Assembly: GCA_964646435.1 (NCBI GenBank)
Contig: CAZYEJ010000015.1
Span: 1-37,602 of the forward strand
DNA length: 37,602 nucleotides
From: UBA3076 sp964646435
GTDB taxonomy: Bacteria; Desulfobacterota; Dissulfuribacteria; Dissulfuribacterales; UBA3076
Direction: 5' to 3'
In this document: positions 7,971-16,099 of the stretch, in pieces
Layout: each line of letters starts with the position of its first letter
How positions within the stretch are numbered: the first letter of the stretch is position 1
Notes under the pieces: model-generated
Told to the model about the DNA's origin: nothing
Seen by the model: the letters and a program-made list of their open reading frames with translations, nothing else
The model's database searches: none
Translations under genes and position numbers: made by a program

Positions 7971-9305
7971 GTGGCACTGTCCGAGATTATGTCGAGCCTT
8001 AACAGTTTTGTCTGGGGTCCTGTAATGCTCGTCTTTCTGGTAGGCACAGGGGTTTTTCTCACTCTGCGCCTGCGCTTTGTGCAGATATTTCACCTCTTCA
8101 AGGCCCTAAAACTTGTCTTTTCAAGACCCAAGAGGGATGACGCAGGGGACATCAGTCCCTTCCAGGCATTGACCACGGCACTTTCAGCCACCATTGGAAC
8201 CGGTAATATTGCCGGAGTCGCTACGGCTATCTATCTTGGCGGCCCTGGTGCCATTTTCTGGATGTGGGTCTGCGCCTTCTTCGGCATGGCGACCAAGTAT
8301 GCCGAGGCGGTGCTGGCAGTGAAATACAGGCGCATGCTCCCTGACGGAACCATGCAAGGCGGTCCCATGCGCTATATAGCAGAAGGCCTGGGACTGAAAT
8401 GGTTGGGGTGGCTCTTTGCGCTGATGGGCAGCCTCTCCGCCTTTGGAATCGGCAGCATGGTCCAGTCCAATTCGGTAGCTGTGGCCCTTGGTGAGACCTG
8501 GGGGGTCCCTCCCCTGCTCACTGGAATTGTGCTGGCATTAATGACCGGAATCGTAATAATCGGAGGTATCCATCGCATTGGAAAGGTTACTGAAAAAATT
8601 GTCCCGGTCATGGGAATTTCTTATGTATGTGGGGCACTTGTGATACTTGCCCTGAACCTTGACAAGGTCCCTGGGGCCTTCACCTTGATAATAGAACATG
8701 CCTTCAGCCCTGCCTCTGCTGTTGGTGGTTTTGCCGGGGCGGCAGTGGCTACCGCCATCCGTTTCGGTGTGGCCCGCGGGGTCTTCTCCAACGAGGCCGG
8801 TCTCGGAAGCGCGGCCATCGCACATTCGGCAGCTCGGACAAACAGCCCTGTGCGCCAAGGCCTCATAGCCATGACAGCAGTGTTCTTTGATACCATTATT
8901 GTCTGTTCCATGACAGCCCTGGTAATCCTTTCCACCGGCGCCTGGACCAGCGGGGAGACTTCCAGCGCGCTGACATACAAAGCCTTTGAAATGGGACTGC
9001 CAGGCCCTGGCGGACTGATTGTGACCATCGGGCTTACTGTATTCGCATACTCTACTATGATAGGTTGGGCCTATTATGGTGAAGAGTGCATTGAATACAT
9101 ACTGGGCCTGAAGGCCAGGATACCCTATCGCTACTGCTTTTGTCTTGTCATCGCCATTGGTGCATTTCAAAAAGTGGATTTTGTGTGGGACTTTTCCGAT
9201 ACCATGAATGGGGCAATGGCCATCCCCAATCTCATCGGCCTGCTGGGGCTATCGGGGGTAGTATTAAAGATGACCAGGGAGGCCTTGGCCAGACCGGAAA
9301 TCTAG
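7971..9305 (+). CDS. Sodium:alanine/glycine symporter (AGCS family)
   Basis: 444 residues, normal for AGCS carriers, which bring small neutral amino acids in with sodium. About ten to eleven hydrophobic segments are visible. Family features include the N-terminal LRLRFVQIFHLFKALKLVF, the sodium/substrate stretch ALSATIGTGNIAGVATAIYL near residues 69-88, and GVFSNEAGLGSAAIAHSAA near 270-288. Start is GTG with AAGGAG 6 nt upstream. It is a single-gene unit between the palindromic element and the convergent FmdB gene, whose stop is 14 nt away. The substrate (alanine, glycine or glutamine) cannot be read from sequence. Confidence 0.92.
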   Translation: MALSEIMSSLNSFVWGPVMLVFLVGTGVFLTLRLRFVQIFHLFKALKLVFSRPKRDDAGDISPFQALTTALSATIGTGNIAGVATAIYLGGPGAIFWMWVCAFFGMATKYAEAVLAVKYRRMLPDGTMQGGPMRYIAEGLGLKWLGWLFALMGSLSAFGIGSMVQSNSVAVALGETWGVPPLLTGIVLALMTGIVIIGGIHRIGKVTEKIVPVMGISYVCGALVILALNLDKVPGAFTLIIEHAFSPASAVGGFAGAAVATAIRFGVARGVFSNEAGLGSAAIAHSAARTNSPVRQGLIAMTAVFFDTIIVCSMTALVILSTGAWTSGETSSALTYKAFEMGLPGPGGLIVTIGLTVFAYSTMIGWAYYGEECIEYILGLKARIPYRYCFCLVIAIGAFQKVDFVWDFSDTMNGAMAIPNLIGLLGLSGVVLKMTREALARPEI

Positions 9306-9319
9306 GCAAAAACTGCTCC

Positions 9320-9625
9320 TTATTCACCGATTTTCTGATGAAACTTGTCCGATATCCGCTGAACTTTATCGGATTTTACCATGGACGCGGCCTTGTCTGC
9401 AAAGCGCATAGCTCCTGAAATATTGCCATCTTTAAGATAGCCCTTGACCCTCTTTTCAATACGGGCTGTGGCACGATCTTCCTTAATATGGAAGGCCGGT
9501 GCTGTTATGAGTTTTTTGGACTCACGGCTCCCGCAATCAGGGCATGGTGAAGGGTCTTCACCCATGCCAACCATTACTTCAAAAATTAATCCGCAATTGG
9601 CGCATTCATAATCATATATAGGCAT
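9320..9625 (-). CDS. FmdB-type zinc ribbon protein
   Basis: 101 residues. It starts with the family signature MPIYDYECANCG and has two Cys pairs, C8/C11 and C28/C31, that should bind one zinc. The C-terminal half is charged and helical. FmdB proteins are small putative regulators of unknown exact role. The frame stays open 34 codons upstream, but the conserved start Met at 9625 has AGGA about 8 nt upstream and is clearly right. It lies 98 nt downstream of rfbB on the same strand and converges with the symporter gene. Confidence 0.88.
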   Translation of the reverse strand: MPIYDYECANCGLIFEVMVGMGEDPSPCPDCGSRESKKLITAPAFHIKEDRATARIEKRVKGYLKDGNISGAMRFADKAASMVKSDKVQRISDKFHQKIGE

Positions 9626-9723
9626 AGAACTATTCCTGATTCCTTTACAACTTTCGCAAAAAACATATCTTTTGAAAATTTGCCTTAAATGTATCATCTT
9701 TTGAAAATTTTTCCAGGAATCCG

Positions 9724-10803
9724 TCAATTTTTATCCCGGATTATGCAATTGCCGAAGTCATAATGCTCCTTGATCCAGGACTGATACTCCCCACTCCTGA
9801 CCCGGTCAACCCATTCCTGATTATCAAGATACCATTTAATAGTTTTATGGATCCCTGTTTCAAGAGACTCCTCAGGAACCCAGCCCAACTCCTTTTTCAA
9901 TTTAGTGGAATCTATGGCATATCTGCGGTCATGACCAGGCCGATCCTTGACAAAAGCTATTAATTCCCTTCTTGACTTATTGTCTTTCGATTTCTGAAGG
10001 CCATCTAAGATATCACAAATCATCTCTACAAGGTTGATGTTCTCCACCTCGTTGTTGCCGCCAATGTTATACGTCCCCCCTCTTTTCCCATTTTTTATTA
10101 ATTCCCAAATGGCAATACAGTGATCCCTGACATAGAGCCAATCTCTGATATATCTGCCATCTCCATAAACCGGGAGGGGTTTTCCCTCCAGGGCATTGAG
10201 GATTATTAACGGAATCAGTTTCTCTGGAAATTGGTATGGACCATAATTATTTGAACAATTGGAGATGATAACTGGCAAACCGTAGGTCTTGTAATAGGCC
10301 CTTACCAAATGGTCCGAAGCAGCTTTTGAGGCGGAATAAGGACTATTAGGTCTGTAGGGGGTCTCCTCTGTAAAAAACCCTTCCCTTCCTAGGCTCCCGA
10401 ATACCTCATCAGTGCTAATATGGTAAAAAAGTTGCAGCCGGTCCTGGTTTGATTTCGCCGACTCCAACAAATTGAACGTGCCTACGATATTGGTCTGTAT
10501 AAATGCATCAGGACTGACAATGGACCTGTCAACATGGGATTCAGCAGCAAAATGGCAGACAGTATCTATCTCATAATCATCAAATATTCTTGCAATGCCA
10601 TCACAGTCGCATATATCGACTTTTACAAAAATATAGCGCTCTGGGAAATCTCTCTCAATATCAAACAAGTTTTCAGGATTTCCTGCATATGTCAGCTTGT
10701 CCACATTAATCACACGCCCGGAAAAGTCTGATTCATTTAACAGATACCTGATAAAATTTGTTCCAATAAAACCGCACCCTCCTGTTACCAACATATTTTT
10801 CAT
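9724..10803 (-). CDS. rfbB: dTDP-glucose 4,6-dehydratase
   Basis: 359 residues, typical length. An SDR enzyme making dTDP-4-keto-6-deoxyglucose for rhamnose and related O-antigen sugars. It has the NAD motif TGGCGFIG (7-14), the catalytic STDEVFG loop, and the Y-x3-K pair in YSASKAASDHL. It overlaps rfbD by four bases (ATGA), so the two are translationally coupled. The pathway partners rfbA and rfbC are not in this window and must be elsewhere. Confidence 0.95.
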   Translation of the reverse strand: MKNMLVTGGCGFIGTNFIRYLLNESDFSGRVINVDKLTYAGNPENLFDIERDFPERYIFVKVDICDCDGIARIFDDYEIDTVCHFAAESHVDRSIVSPDAFIQTNIVGTFNLLESAKSNQDRLQLFYHISTDEVFGSLGREGFFTEETPYRPNSPYSASKAASDHLVRAYYKTYGLPVIISNCSNNYGPYQFPEKLIPLIILNALEGKPLPVYGDGRYIRDWLYVRDHCIAIWELIKNGKRGGTYNIGGNNEVENINLVEMICDILDGLQKSKDNKSRRELIAFVKDRPGHDRRYAIDSTKLKKELGWVPEESLETGIHKTIKWYLDNQEWVDRVRSGEYQSWIKEHYDFGNCIIRDKN

Positions 10804-11687
10804 GGTCTTGACTTCATTGCCTCGTTTAGCAGTTGTTCCTGAAAATCGGAAACGAATTGATCCACATCATGGGACCAATCTTTCATCAGATTGATGTCTG
10901 CCTTTTTCAGCCTTTTGTTTTCCAGTATTGAATTCCTCGGTCTTATTGCCGGAGTGGGATACTCATCACTCGTGCACGGGATTAATGAATGCGGAACTCC
11001 CATTTTTCCAAGAAAATGATCGGCCAATTCATACCATGTGCAATGTCCTTCAGCAGTGGCGTGATAGGTTCCCCTGCCGTTCTTTTCTATAAGTTCGGCG
11101 ATCTGAAGTGCCAGCCGGTAAGACCATGTAGGCGAACCAAACTGGTCGTTCACGACCTTCAACTTTTTATCAGGATTTCCAAGGGTTATCTTGAGGATAG
11201 TCTTAAAAAAATTCCGGCCATGGATGCCATACAACCAGGCTGTCCGCAATATTATGTATTGGTCGGTTGTCTGCATTACAGCTACTTCACCTTCAAGCTT
11301 GGTCCTGCCATAATAGGAAAGAGGATTCGGCTCATCGTCTTCCACATAGGGCTCCGGCGGCTTTTTCCTCCCATCAAAAACATAATCAGAAGAGATATGG
11401 ATCAATAGACCGCCATATTTTGTGACCCTGGATGCCAGGTTTTTCGGTCCTTCAACATTGACCTTCCAGGCCGGTTCCCTTTCTGTCTCACAGACATCAA
11501 CTGCGGTATATGCAGCGCAGTTGAGTATGATGTCAGGGACGTATTTCCCTATCACCTTATCCACATCTGAGGAACTAGTAATATCCAGTTCATTTAAGGT
11601 TAAGGCAAAGACTTCGTGCGCTTCTTGAAGAACCTGTACGCAATCACTGCCCAGTTGTCCGTCACCGCCACATATCAGTATTTTCAT
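10800..11687 (-). CDS. rfbD: dTDP-4-dehydrorhamnose reductase
   Basis: 295 residues. Last step of dTDP-L-rhamnose synthesis, reducing the 4-keto group with NAD(P)H. Visible motifs: GGDGQLG (7-13), SSDYVFDG, and Y-x3-K in YGRTKLEGE. The C-terminal part carries PTWSYRLA and RPRNSILEN, both typical of RfbD. It is the first gene of the rfbD-rfbB pair. A dispersed repeat lies immediately upstream of its start, leaving little room for an ordinary promoter. Confidence 0.94.
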   Translation of the reverse strand: MKILICGGDGQLGSDCVQVLQEAHEVFALTLNELDITSSSDVDKVIGKYVPDIILNCAAYTAVDVCETEREPAWKVNVEGPKNLASRVTKYGGLLIHISSDYVFDGRKKPPEPYVEDDEPNPLSYYGRTKLEGEVAVMQTTDQYIILRTAWLYGIHGRNFFKTILKITLGNPDKKLKVVNDQFGSPTWSYRLALQIAELIEKNGRGTYHATAEGHCTWYELADHFLGKMGVPHSLIPCTSDEYPTPAIRPRNSILENKRLKKADINLMKDWSHDVDQFVSDFQEQLLNEAMKSRP

Positions 11688-11704
11688 AACCTCTTAACCT
11701 AACT

Positions 11705-11826
11705 AGTGTCTGAACGAAAAAGCCGTTCAGACACAATTTTGAATTTTGAATGGTGAATTTTGAATTAAGGTATATATTTTTTAAACGTTCTTCCACAATT
11801 CAACATTCAACATTCACAATTCAACA
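11705..11826. repeat. Composite repeat: palindrome copy 2 plus heptad arrays
   Basis: GTGTCTGAACG (11706-11716) pairs with CGTTCAGACAC (11724-11734). It and the following AATTTTGAATT match the element at 391-431 with only a few differences. Heptads follow: AATTTTG, AATTTTG, AATGGTG, AATTTTG. The 54 nt at 11762-11815 recur inverted at 23716-23769 with about 45 of 54 matching. The end is a second array of ATTCAAC-type units. No gene is present in 11688-11830. Confidence 0.8.
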
Positions 11827-11830
11827 TTGT

Positions 11831-12772
11831 CTATAATATGTGCTTCCTTTTTTCAGCCAAAAAGTCCATAAAAAAGATAATTAAGAAGCCGAAAACAGCA
11901 AGACAAAGGGCCTGCATTACTTCTGCGCTCCAGTGAGACGGCAAAATATTGACCTGGGCCGTAACGATCACATTCCCATGCATGTCTGTCATGCTCTGTA
12001 AGGATTGTTTCCAGGGCCAGACCTTTCTCAATGAACCCAACATAAAACCGGTTAATATGGCAATAGTAAAATTGTAGTATTTATTTAAAAACCAGCTAAG
12101 AAAACGAACGAATGAAATTAATCCTACCCCGGCTCCGGCAGCTACTATGATAAGTGTTAAAAAATCACGGTTATTTACGGCTTCAAGCACATAATGATAT
12201 TTACCCAGAAGTACGAGGATAAATGCCCCGGATATCCCGGGGAGAATCATTGCACATATGGCAATGGCCCCGCTCATAAATAAAAACCATGGGGTATCAG
12301 GTGTAGATACGGGAACCAAACCAACCAGGAAATAAGTACAGGCCGCTCCCAATCCTACCCAGGCGAAAATGGATAGAGTCCATTTTTCAAGATAACGGCT
12401 TACGGTAAATAAAGAAGCAACTATCAGACCAAAGAAAAAGGACCATATCAGTATAGGCCGGTTTTGAAGAAGCCAGCTCAGAATCCTGGCAAGACTGAAG
12501 ATGGCCATAAAAATACCCATGCCGACTGCCATAAGAAATCGCCCTGAGACATGATTCAGGGCATCACTTAACTTCAAGGAAAAAAACAATTTAAAAAAAA
12601 CCAGATCAAAAGACCTGATGGACTCGATCAATTCCTTATAAATTCCAAGGATGAATGCCATAGTACCGCCCGAAACCCCAGGAACCACATCTGAAGCGCC
12701 CATGCAAAAACCCTTTATCGCTAATCCAAGGTAAGCTTTGAGTGATCTATGACATCGAGTCGGGCCTTTCAT
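11831..12772 (-). CDS. DUF368 family polyprenyl-phosphate transporter (PopT type)
   Basis: 313 residues with about eight to nine hydrophobic segments. The family hallmark GASDVVPGVSGGTMAFILG is near residues 25-43, and a second glycine-rich repeat (ICAMILPGISGAFILVLLG) sits in the middle. DUF368 proteins have been identified as undecaprenyl-phosphate recycling transporters that return the lipid carrier across the inner membrane for wall and O-antigen synthesis. Its place beside rfbBD, which feed O-antigen sugars, fits that role. It is separated from rfbD by repeats, so probably has its own promoter. A weak hairpin (12847-12867) lies in the upstream gap. Confidence 0.88.
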   Translation of the reverse strand: MKGPTRCHRSLKAYLGLAIKGFCMGASDVVPGVSGGTMAFILGIYKELIESIRSFDLVFFKLFFSLKLSDALNHVSGRFLMAVGMGIFMAIFSLARILSWLLQNRPILIWSFFFGLIVASLFTVSRYLEKWTLSIFAWVGLGAACTYFLVGLVPVSTPDTPWFLFMSGAIAICAMILPGISGAFILVLLGKYHYVLEAVNNRDFLTLIIVAAGAGVGLISFVRFLSWFLNKYYNFTIAILTGFMLGSLRKVWPWKQSLQSMTDMHGNVIVTAQVNILPSHWSAEVMQALCLAVFGFLIIFFMDFLAEKRKHIL

Positions 12773-13017
12773 AACAGCTTCACTTTTGACCTAAACGCTC
12801 ATAAATGTATTTTCACGGTGACAATCATGGAAAATCTGAAATATAGAGGCGGGATTTATCTCCGCCTGGGAAATTCGATTATACAGTAACCGGTATTGTA
12901 TACGCAATTATTTGTGTCGTTATCCGGGTATTTCATATAAGCGCAAGTGGATTTTGCAACGCAGCACAGAAGGCCCTTTTAAAAATTCAGCAGGCAATCA
13001 GAATTGCTAGATTTTTC

Positions 13018-13047
13018 TTGACACTGATGCAGCTTTTTACCTATTGT
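13018..13047 (+). promoter_or_regulatory. Sigma-70 type promoter of the riboswitch transcript
   Basis: TTGACA at 13018-13023, an 18-nt spacer, and TATTGT at 13042-13047. The expected start of transcription, about 7 nt later, falls right at the first base of the aptamer's closing stem (13055), which supports the call. Confidence 0.65.
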
Positions 13048-13054
13048 AATAGGA

Positions 13055-13224
13055 TGTTACACGATGCCCCATTGGGCTTAATAGGGAATCCCGTGAAAAT
13101 CGGGAGCGGGCCCGCCGCTGTGATCGGGGACGAACGTCTCAATTGATGCCACTGCCCGGCAAAAGCCGGGAGGGAAGGCACGGCAAGTAGGATGATCCGA
13201 GAGCCAGAAGACCTGTCTGTAACA
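13055..13224 (+). promoter_or_regulatory. Cobalamin riboswitch aptamer
   Basis: The closing stem is TGTTAC (13055-13060) with GTAACA (13219-13224). Between them lie the hallmark pieces of the adenosylcobalamin class in order: AGGGAATCCCGTG, CGGGCCCGCCGCTGTGA, GCCACTG, a hairpin GCCCGGC-AAAA-GCCGGG, GGGAAGGC, and the B12-box region TAGGATGATCC followed by GAGCCAGAAGACCTGTC. Such aptamers turn genes off when B12 is present. A terminator hairpin follows 64 nt later, so control is by early transcription stop. Confidence 0.95.
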
Positions 13225-13287
13225 ATATGCAACGCCTTCGCGGACAGGAGGTGTTGATCGGGATAGGTTTGTGGATGAAAAAGGGAT

Positions 13288-13323
13288 ATCCCAAGCTCAT
13301 GATTTGAGTTTGGGATTTTTTTT
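13288..13323 (+). terminator. Riboswitch-linked intrinsic terminator
   Basis: ATCCCAAGCTC (13288-13298) pairs with GAGTTTGGGAT (13306-13316) with one G-U pair, followed by eight T. Placed between aptamer and metE start, it is the expression platform. The anti-terminator partner was not worked out. Confidence 0.9.
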
Positions 13324-13367
13324 GGCAAACAATGCACTTTTTAATGAAGGGGGGCATGTAATACATC

Positions 13368-13600
13368 ATGGCAATTGCAACTAATCTCGGATTTCCCAGA
13401 ATCGGAACAAAACGCGAACTGTGGATGAAATAGAGGCACTGTTGCGCAAGGCCCTTAGCATCTTCCGGCCCGAATGGTTATGGGTCAATCCTGATTGCGG
13501 ACTGAAGACGCATGGCTGGCCCGATGTACACGCCGCCTTGCTCAACATGGTGGCAGCGGCCAAGGCATTGCGGGAAACACTGACGACGACGGGTGGCTAA
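13368..13600 (+). pseudogene. metE: metE relic (cobalamin-independent methionine synthase), internally deleted
   Basis: Only the two ends of MetE remain. ATG 13368 opens MAIATNLGFPRIGTKREL, the family start, then hits TAG at 13431. In another frame, from about 13421 to TAA 13598, is the family end: VDEIEALLRK, then WVNPDCGLKTHGWPDV with the zinc-binding Cys, then NMVAAAKALR. Family members are about 750 residues, so some 670 codons are lost and the two parts are out of frame. The junction is near 13420. The original ribosome site (GAAGGGGGG) and the B12 riboswitch upstream are still present. thyX starts 60 nt after the relic. Confidence 0.93.
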
Positions 13601-13660
13601 ATCTGGAATAGCGGTTTACCATTGAAAGGATAAAATGAGATAGGAAGGAGTTTTAGCTAT

Positions 13661-14395
13661 ATGGAAAGGACCAAGGCCAAAGTTTGTTTGATTCGCTATA
13701 CGGCCGGGCCGGAAAGCCTGATCGCCTCGGCTGCCAAGCTGTGTTATGCAAAAGACACCTCAAGTGTCCTCGAACAGGAAAAAGACAAAGCTGGAAAGTT
13801 CGTAAAAATGCTTCGCAATATAGGCCATATGAGCCCTGTTGAGCATGTTTCCTTTACGTTCTATATTGAGGGTGTATCACGGGCCATGACACACCAGCTT
13901 GTTCGGCACCGGCTGGCGAGCTACTCTCAGCGAAGCCAGCGATATGTACGGCATGATGGGTTTGAATATGTGATTCCACCGCAGTTCAAGGGTAAGACGA
14001 TAAAGGAAAGCGGAGCGGAGATAGATGCAGAAAAATATTTTCAGGAAACCATGAAGTATTTGGCCAGGCGGTATGCTAAGCTTAATGAGGCTTTGGGGAA
14101 TAAAGGAGAGTCAAGCAATGAAGATGCCCGCTATGTGCTTCCCAATGCGTGTGAGACCAAGATTTTTGTCACGATGAATGCCAGGGCGCTTCTCCATTTT
14201 TTTGAAGAACGCCTATGCCTGCGGGCACAGTGGGAGATACGCGGCGTTGCCGATCAGATGCTCATGCTTGCGTGTGAGGTCTGCCCGAGTGTTTTTAAAG
14301 GAGCTGGGCCAAAGTGTGTGCGTCTCGGGAAATGTCCTGAGGGAAAGATGACCTGCGGAAAATTTGAAAAAATAAAGAAGCGCTACGCAGCATAA
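13661..14395 (+). CDS. thyX: Flavin-dependent thymidylate synthase
   Basis: 244 residues. Makes dTMP from dUMP using methylene-tetrahydrofolate, FAD and NADPH. It shows the ThyX motif RHRLASYSQRSQR near residues 83-95 and the preceding EHVSFTFYIEGVSRAM. The C-terminal region RAQWEIRGVADQML is also typical. GGAAGGAG lies about 10 nt before ATG. No clear promoter or terminator was found between the metE relic and thyX, so the B12 riboswitch transcript probably reads into it (inference). It may also be joined to the regulator 16 nt downstream. Confidence 0.95.
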   Translation: MERTKAKVCLIRYTAGPESLIASAAKLCYAKDTSSVLEQEKDKAGKFVKMLRNIGHMSPVEHVSFTFYIEGVSRAMTHQLVRHRLASYSQRSQRYVRHDGFEYVIPPQFKGKTIKESGAEIDAEKYFQETMKYLARRYAKLNEALGNKGESSNEDARYVLPNACETKIFVTMNARALLHFFEERLCLRAQWEIRGVADQMLMLACEVCPSVFKGAGPKCVRLGKCPEGKMTCGKFEKIKKRYAA

Positions 14396-14411
14396 ATAGT
14401 CGAGGGAATTT

Positions 14412-15779
14412 GTGGAGGCCGGTTATAATATCTTGGTGATTGACGATGACGCATTCATGCGGGATGCCTGTCATCAGACCCTGACCAAATATGGTCACAG
14501 CGTTACTTTGATGAAAAATGGCCGTGAAGCCCTTGTTTTGCTCGACAAATGGTCATTTGACCTTATCCTCCTAAATTTGAAGTTGCCCGACGAAGACGGG
14601 CTATTTGTCTTGGCCAAAATCAAGGATCTGGACCCCGAGGCCATGGTCGTCATGATCTCGGAATATGCTTCTATTAAAACCGCTGTTCAGGCCATTAAGC
14701 TTGGGGCCTTTGACTTTATAGCCAAGCCCATAACCCCGGAGGAATTAATCAAACTGGTTGATCGTGTGCTGGGAAATCGCCAGTTAACTATCGAAAACCT
14801 ATATCTAAAGCAAAGCCTTAAGCAGGAAACCCATAGCACCAAAATTATTAGTAAAAGCCCTGTCATGGAAAAGGTCAAGGAGATGATCGCCATGGTTGGC
14901 CCCACAGAGAGCACGGTATTGCTTCAGGGTGAGACTGGCACAGGCAAGGGGCTTGCAGCCCGAAAAATCCACGAAATGAGCCGACGGCAAGGCCATCCTT
15001 TTATATCAGTCGATTGTGGCTCTTTGGCAAGTACCATATTTGAGAGTGAACTATTTGGTCATGTCAAAGGGGCCTTTACAGGTGCAAACAAAACCCGATA
15101 TGGAAAATTTGAAATGGCCCAAGGAGGAACCCTATTCTTTGATGAGATATCCAACATAAATCTGGAAATCCAGGCCAAGCTCCTCAAGGCTGTTGAAGAA
15201 AAGCGTATCTCTAAGGTGGGTGATCACAAGGTCGTTAAAGTCGATGTCCGGCTTATATCAGCCACAAACCGTAAGCTTGAAAAGGCCGTCGCCGAGAGAC
15301 TCTTTCGTGAGGATCTCTTCTTTCGACTGAACGTGGTTTCCATACACCTGCCGCCTTTGCGGGAGCGTAAAGACGATATCCCCTTGCTGGCCAAACATTT
15401 CTTAGGCAAATTTGGCAGGAGAGAGGGAAAAGCGATTGAGGGCTTTTCCCCAAATGTTATGAAGGCGTTCACAGAATACCATTGGCCTGGCAACATCCGG
15501 GAACTAGAGAATACTGTGGAGCGGCTGGTGGTTTTTGCACGGGAAAGGACCATTACCAGACAGGACCTTGTCTATACCAATACAGTGCTATCGAATGTGC
15601 TTATGAAGAAGGACCCGCTTTGCCTGGAAGAAATGGAACGTCTGCACATTATAAAGGTGCTTGAACGTACAGAGGGGAATAAGACCCGCGCTGCCCGATT
15701 GCTCGGTATTGACCGCAAGACACTTAGAATGAAAATGAAAAAATATCAATTCCCAGAGGCGTCAATGCAAAATCCCTAA
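14412..15779 (+). CDS. Sigma-54 activator (NtrC family) with atypical receiver
   Basis: 455 residues in three parts. The receiver (about 5-120) has the acidic pocket D11-D13, S83 and K105, but the phosphoacceptor position is Asn55 (LLNLKLPDEDG, codon AAT 14574-14576). The AAA+ domain has Walker A GETGTGKG (173-180), the sigma-54 contact loop GAFTGA (220-225) and Walker B LFFDE (241-245). A Fis-type helix-turn-helix lies at about 415-450 (NKTRAARLLGIDRKTLRMKM). Start is GTG with GAGGGA just upstream. No histidine kinase is adjacent. A sigma-54 promoter lies 232 nt past its stop, in front of acs, so acs is the likely target. Confidence 0.93.
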   Translation: MEAGYNILVIDDDAFMRDACHQTLTKYGHSVTLMKNGREALVLLDKWSFDLILLNLKLPDEDGLFVLAKIKDLDPEAMVVMISEYASIKTAVQAIKLGAFDFIAKPITPEELIKLVDRVLGNRQLTIENLYLKQSLKQETHSTKIISKSPVMEKVKEMIAMVGPTESTVLLQGETGTGKGLAARKIHEMSRRQGHPFISVDCGSLASTIFESELFGHVKGAFTGANKTRYGKFEMAQGGTLFFDEISNINLEIQAKLLKAVEEKRISKVGDHKVVKVDVRLISATNRKLEKAVAERLFREDLFFRLNVVSIHLPPLRERKDDIPLLAKHFLGKFGRREGKAIEGFSPNVMKAFTEYHWPGNIRELENTVERLVVFARERTITRQDLVYTNTVLSNVLMKKDPLCLEEMERLHIIKVLERTEGNKTRAARLLGIDRKTLRMKMKKYQFPEASMQNP

Positions 15780-16010
15780 AACATCAGGCCCTTTCAGGTA
15801 ACTTCAAGTCTCTCGGGTCTGCAAAATAGATAGAAGAAGGCCTGGCCCCCAGGTGGAGCAAATTGTCCCGCACCGAGTAGAGCAGCCCCACTCTTTTAGC
15901 CTGTCATTTATAATTATCTTAGCCTTCCCCATCTGCAGAAGTCAAACTTACCCTATAAATACAATCATATAGCCATCGGCTGTTCCTAGCACCATAGGCA
16001 TAAACAGTAC

Positions 16011-16026
16011 TGGCATAGAGATTGCT
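16011..16026 (+). promoter_or_regulatory. Sigma-54 (-24/-12) promoter of acs
   Basis: TGGCATAGAGATTGCT matches the sigma-54 pattern TGGCA-N6-TTGC exactly in both boxes and spacing. Transcription would start near 16037, giving a leader of about 60 nt to the acs ATG. The rest of the gap 15780-16099 shows no gene and no clear palindromic enhancer site. Confidence 0.8.
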
Positions 16027-16099
16027 ATAATAGTGGCTAAACGAAAATTATTTTTTTGTCATTTCGACCGAAAGGAAAAATTTGAGGGAAGCTGTAGTT

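Noticed and set aside
8538..9170. Open frame of 210 codons antisense to the symporter gene
   Set aside because: Composition is that of reverse-translated membrane helices and the + strand AGCS family match is clear.
13381..13563. 60-codon - strand frame over the metE relic
   Set aside because: The + strand carries clear MetE N- and C-terminal sequence; the reverse frame is its shadow.
16082..16099. TTG start for acs copy 1
   Set aside because: It would lie directly on the GAGGGAA ribosome site used by ATG 16100.
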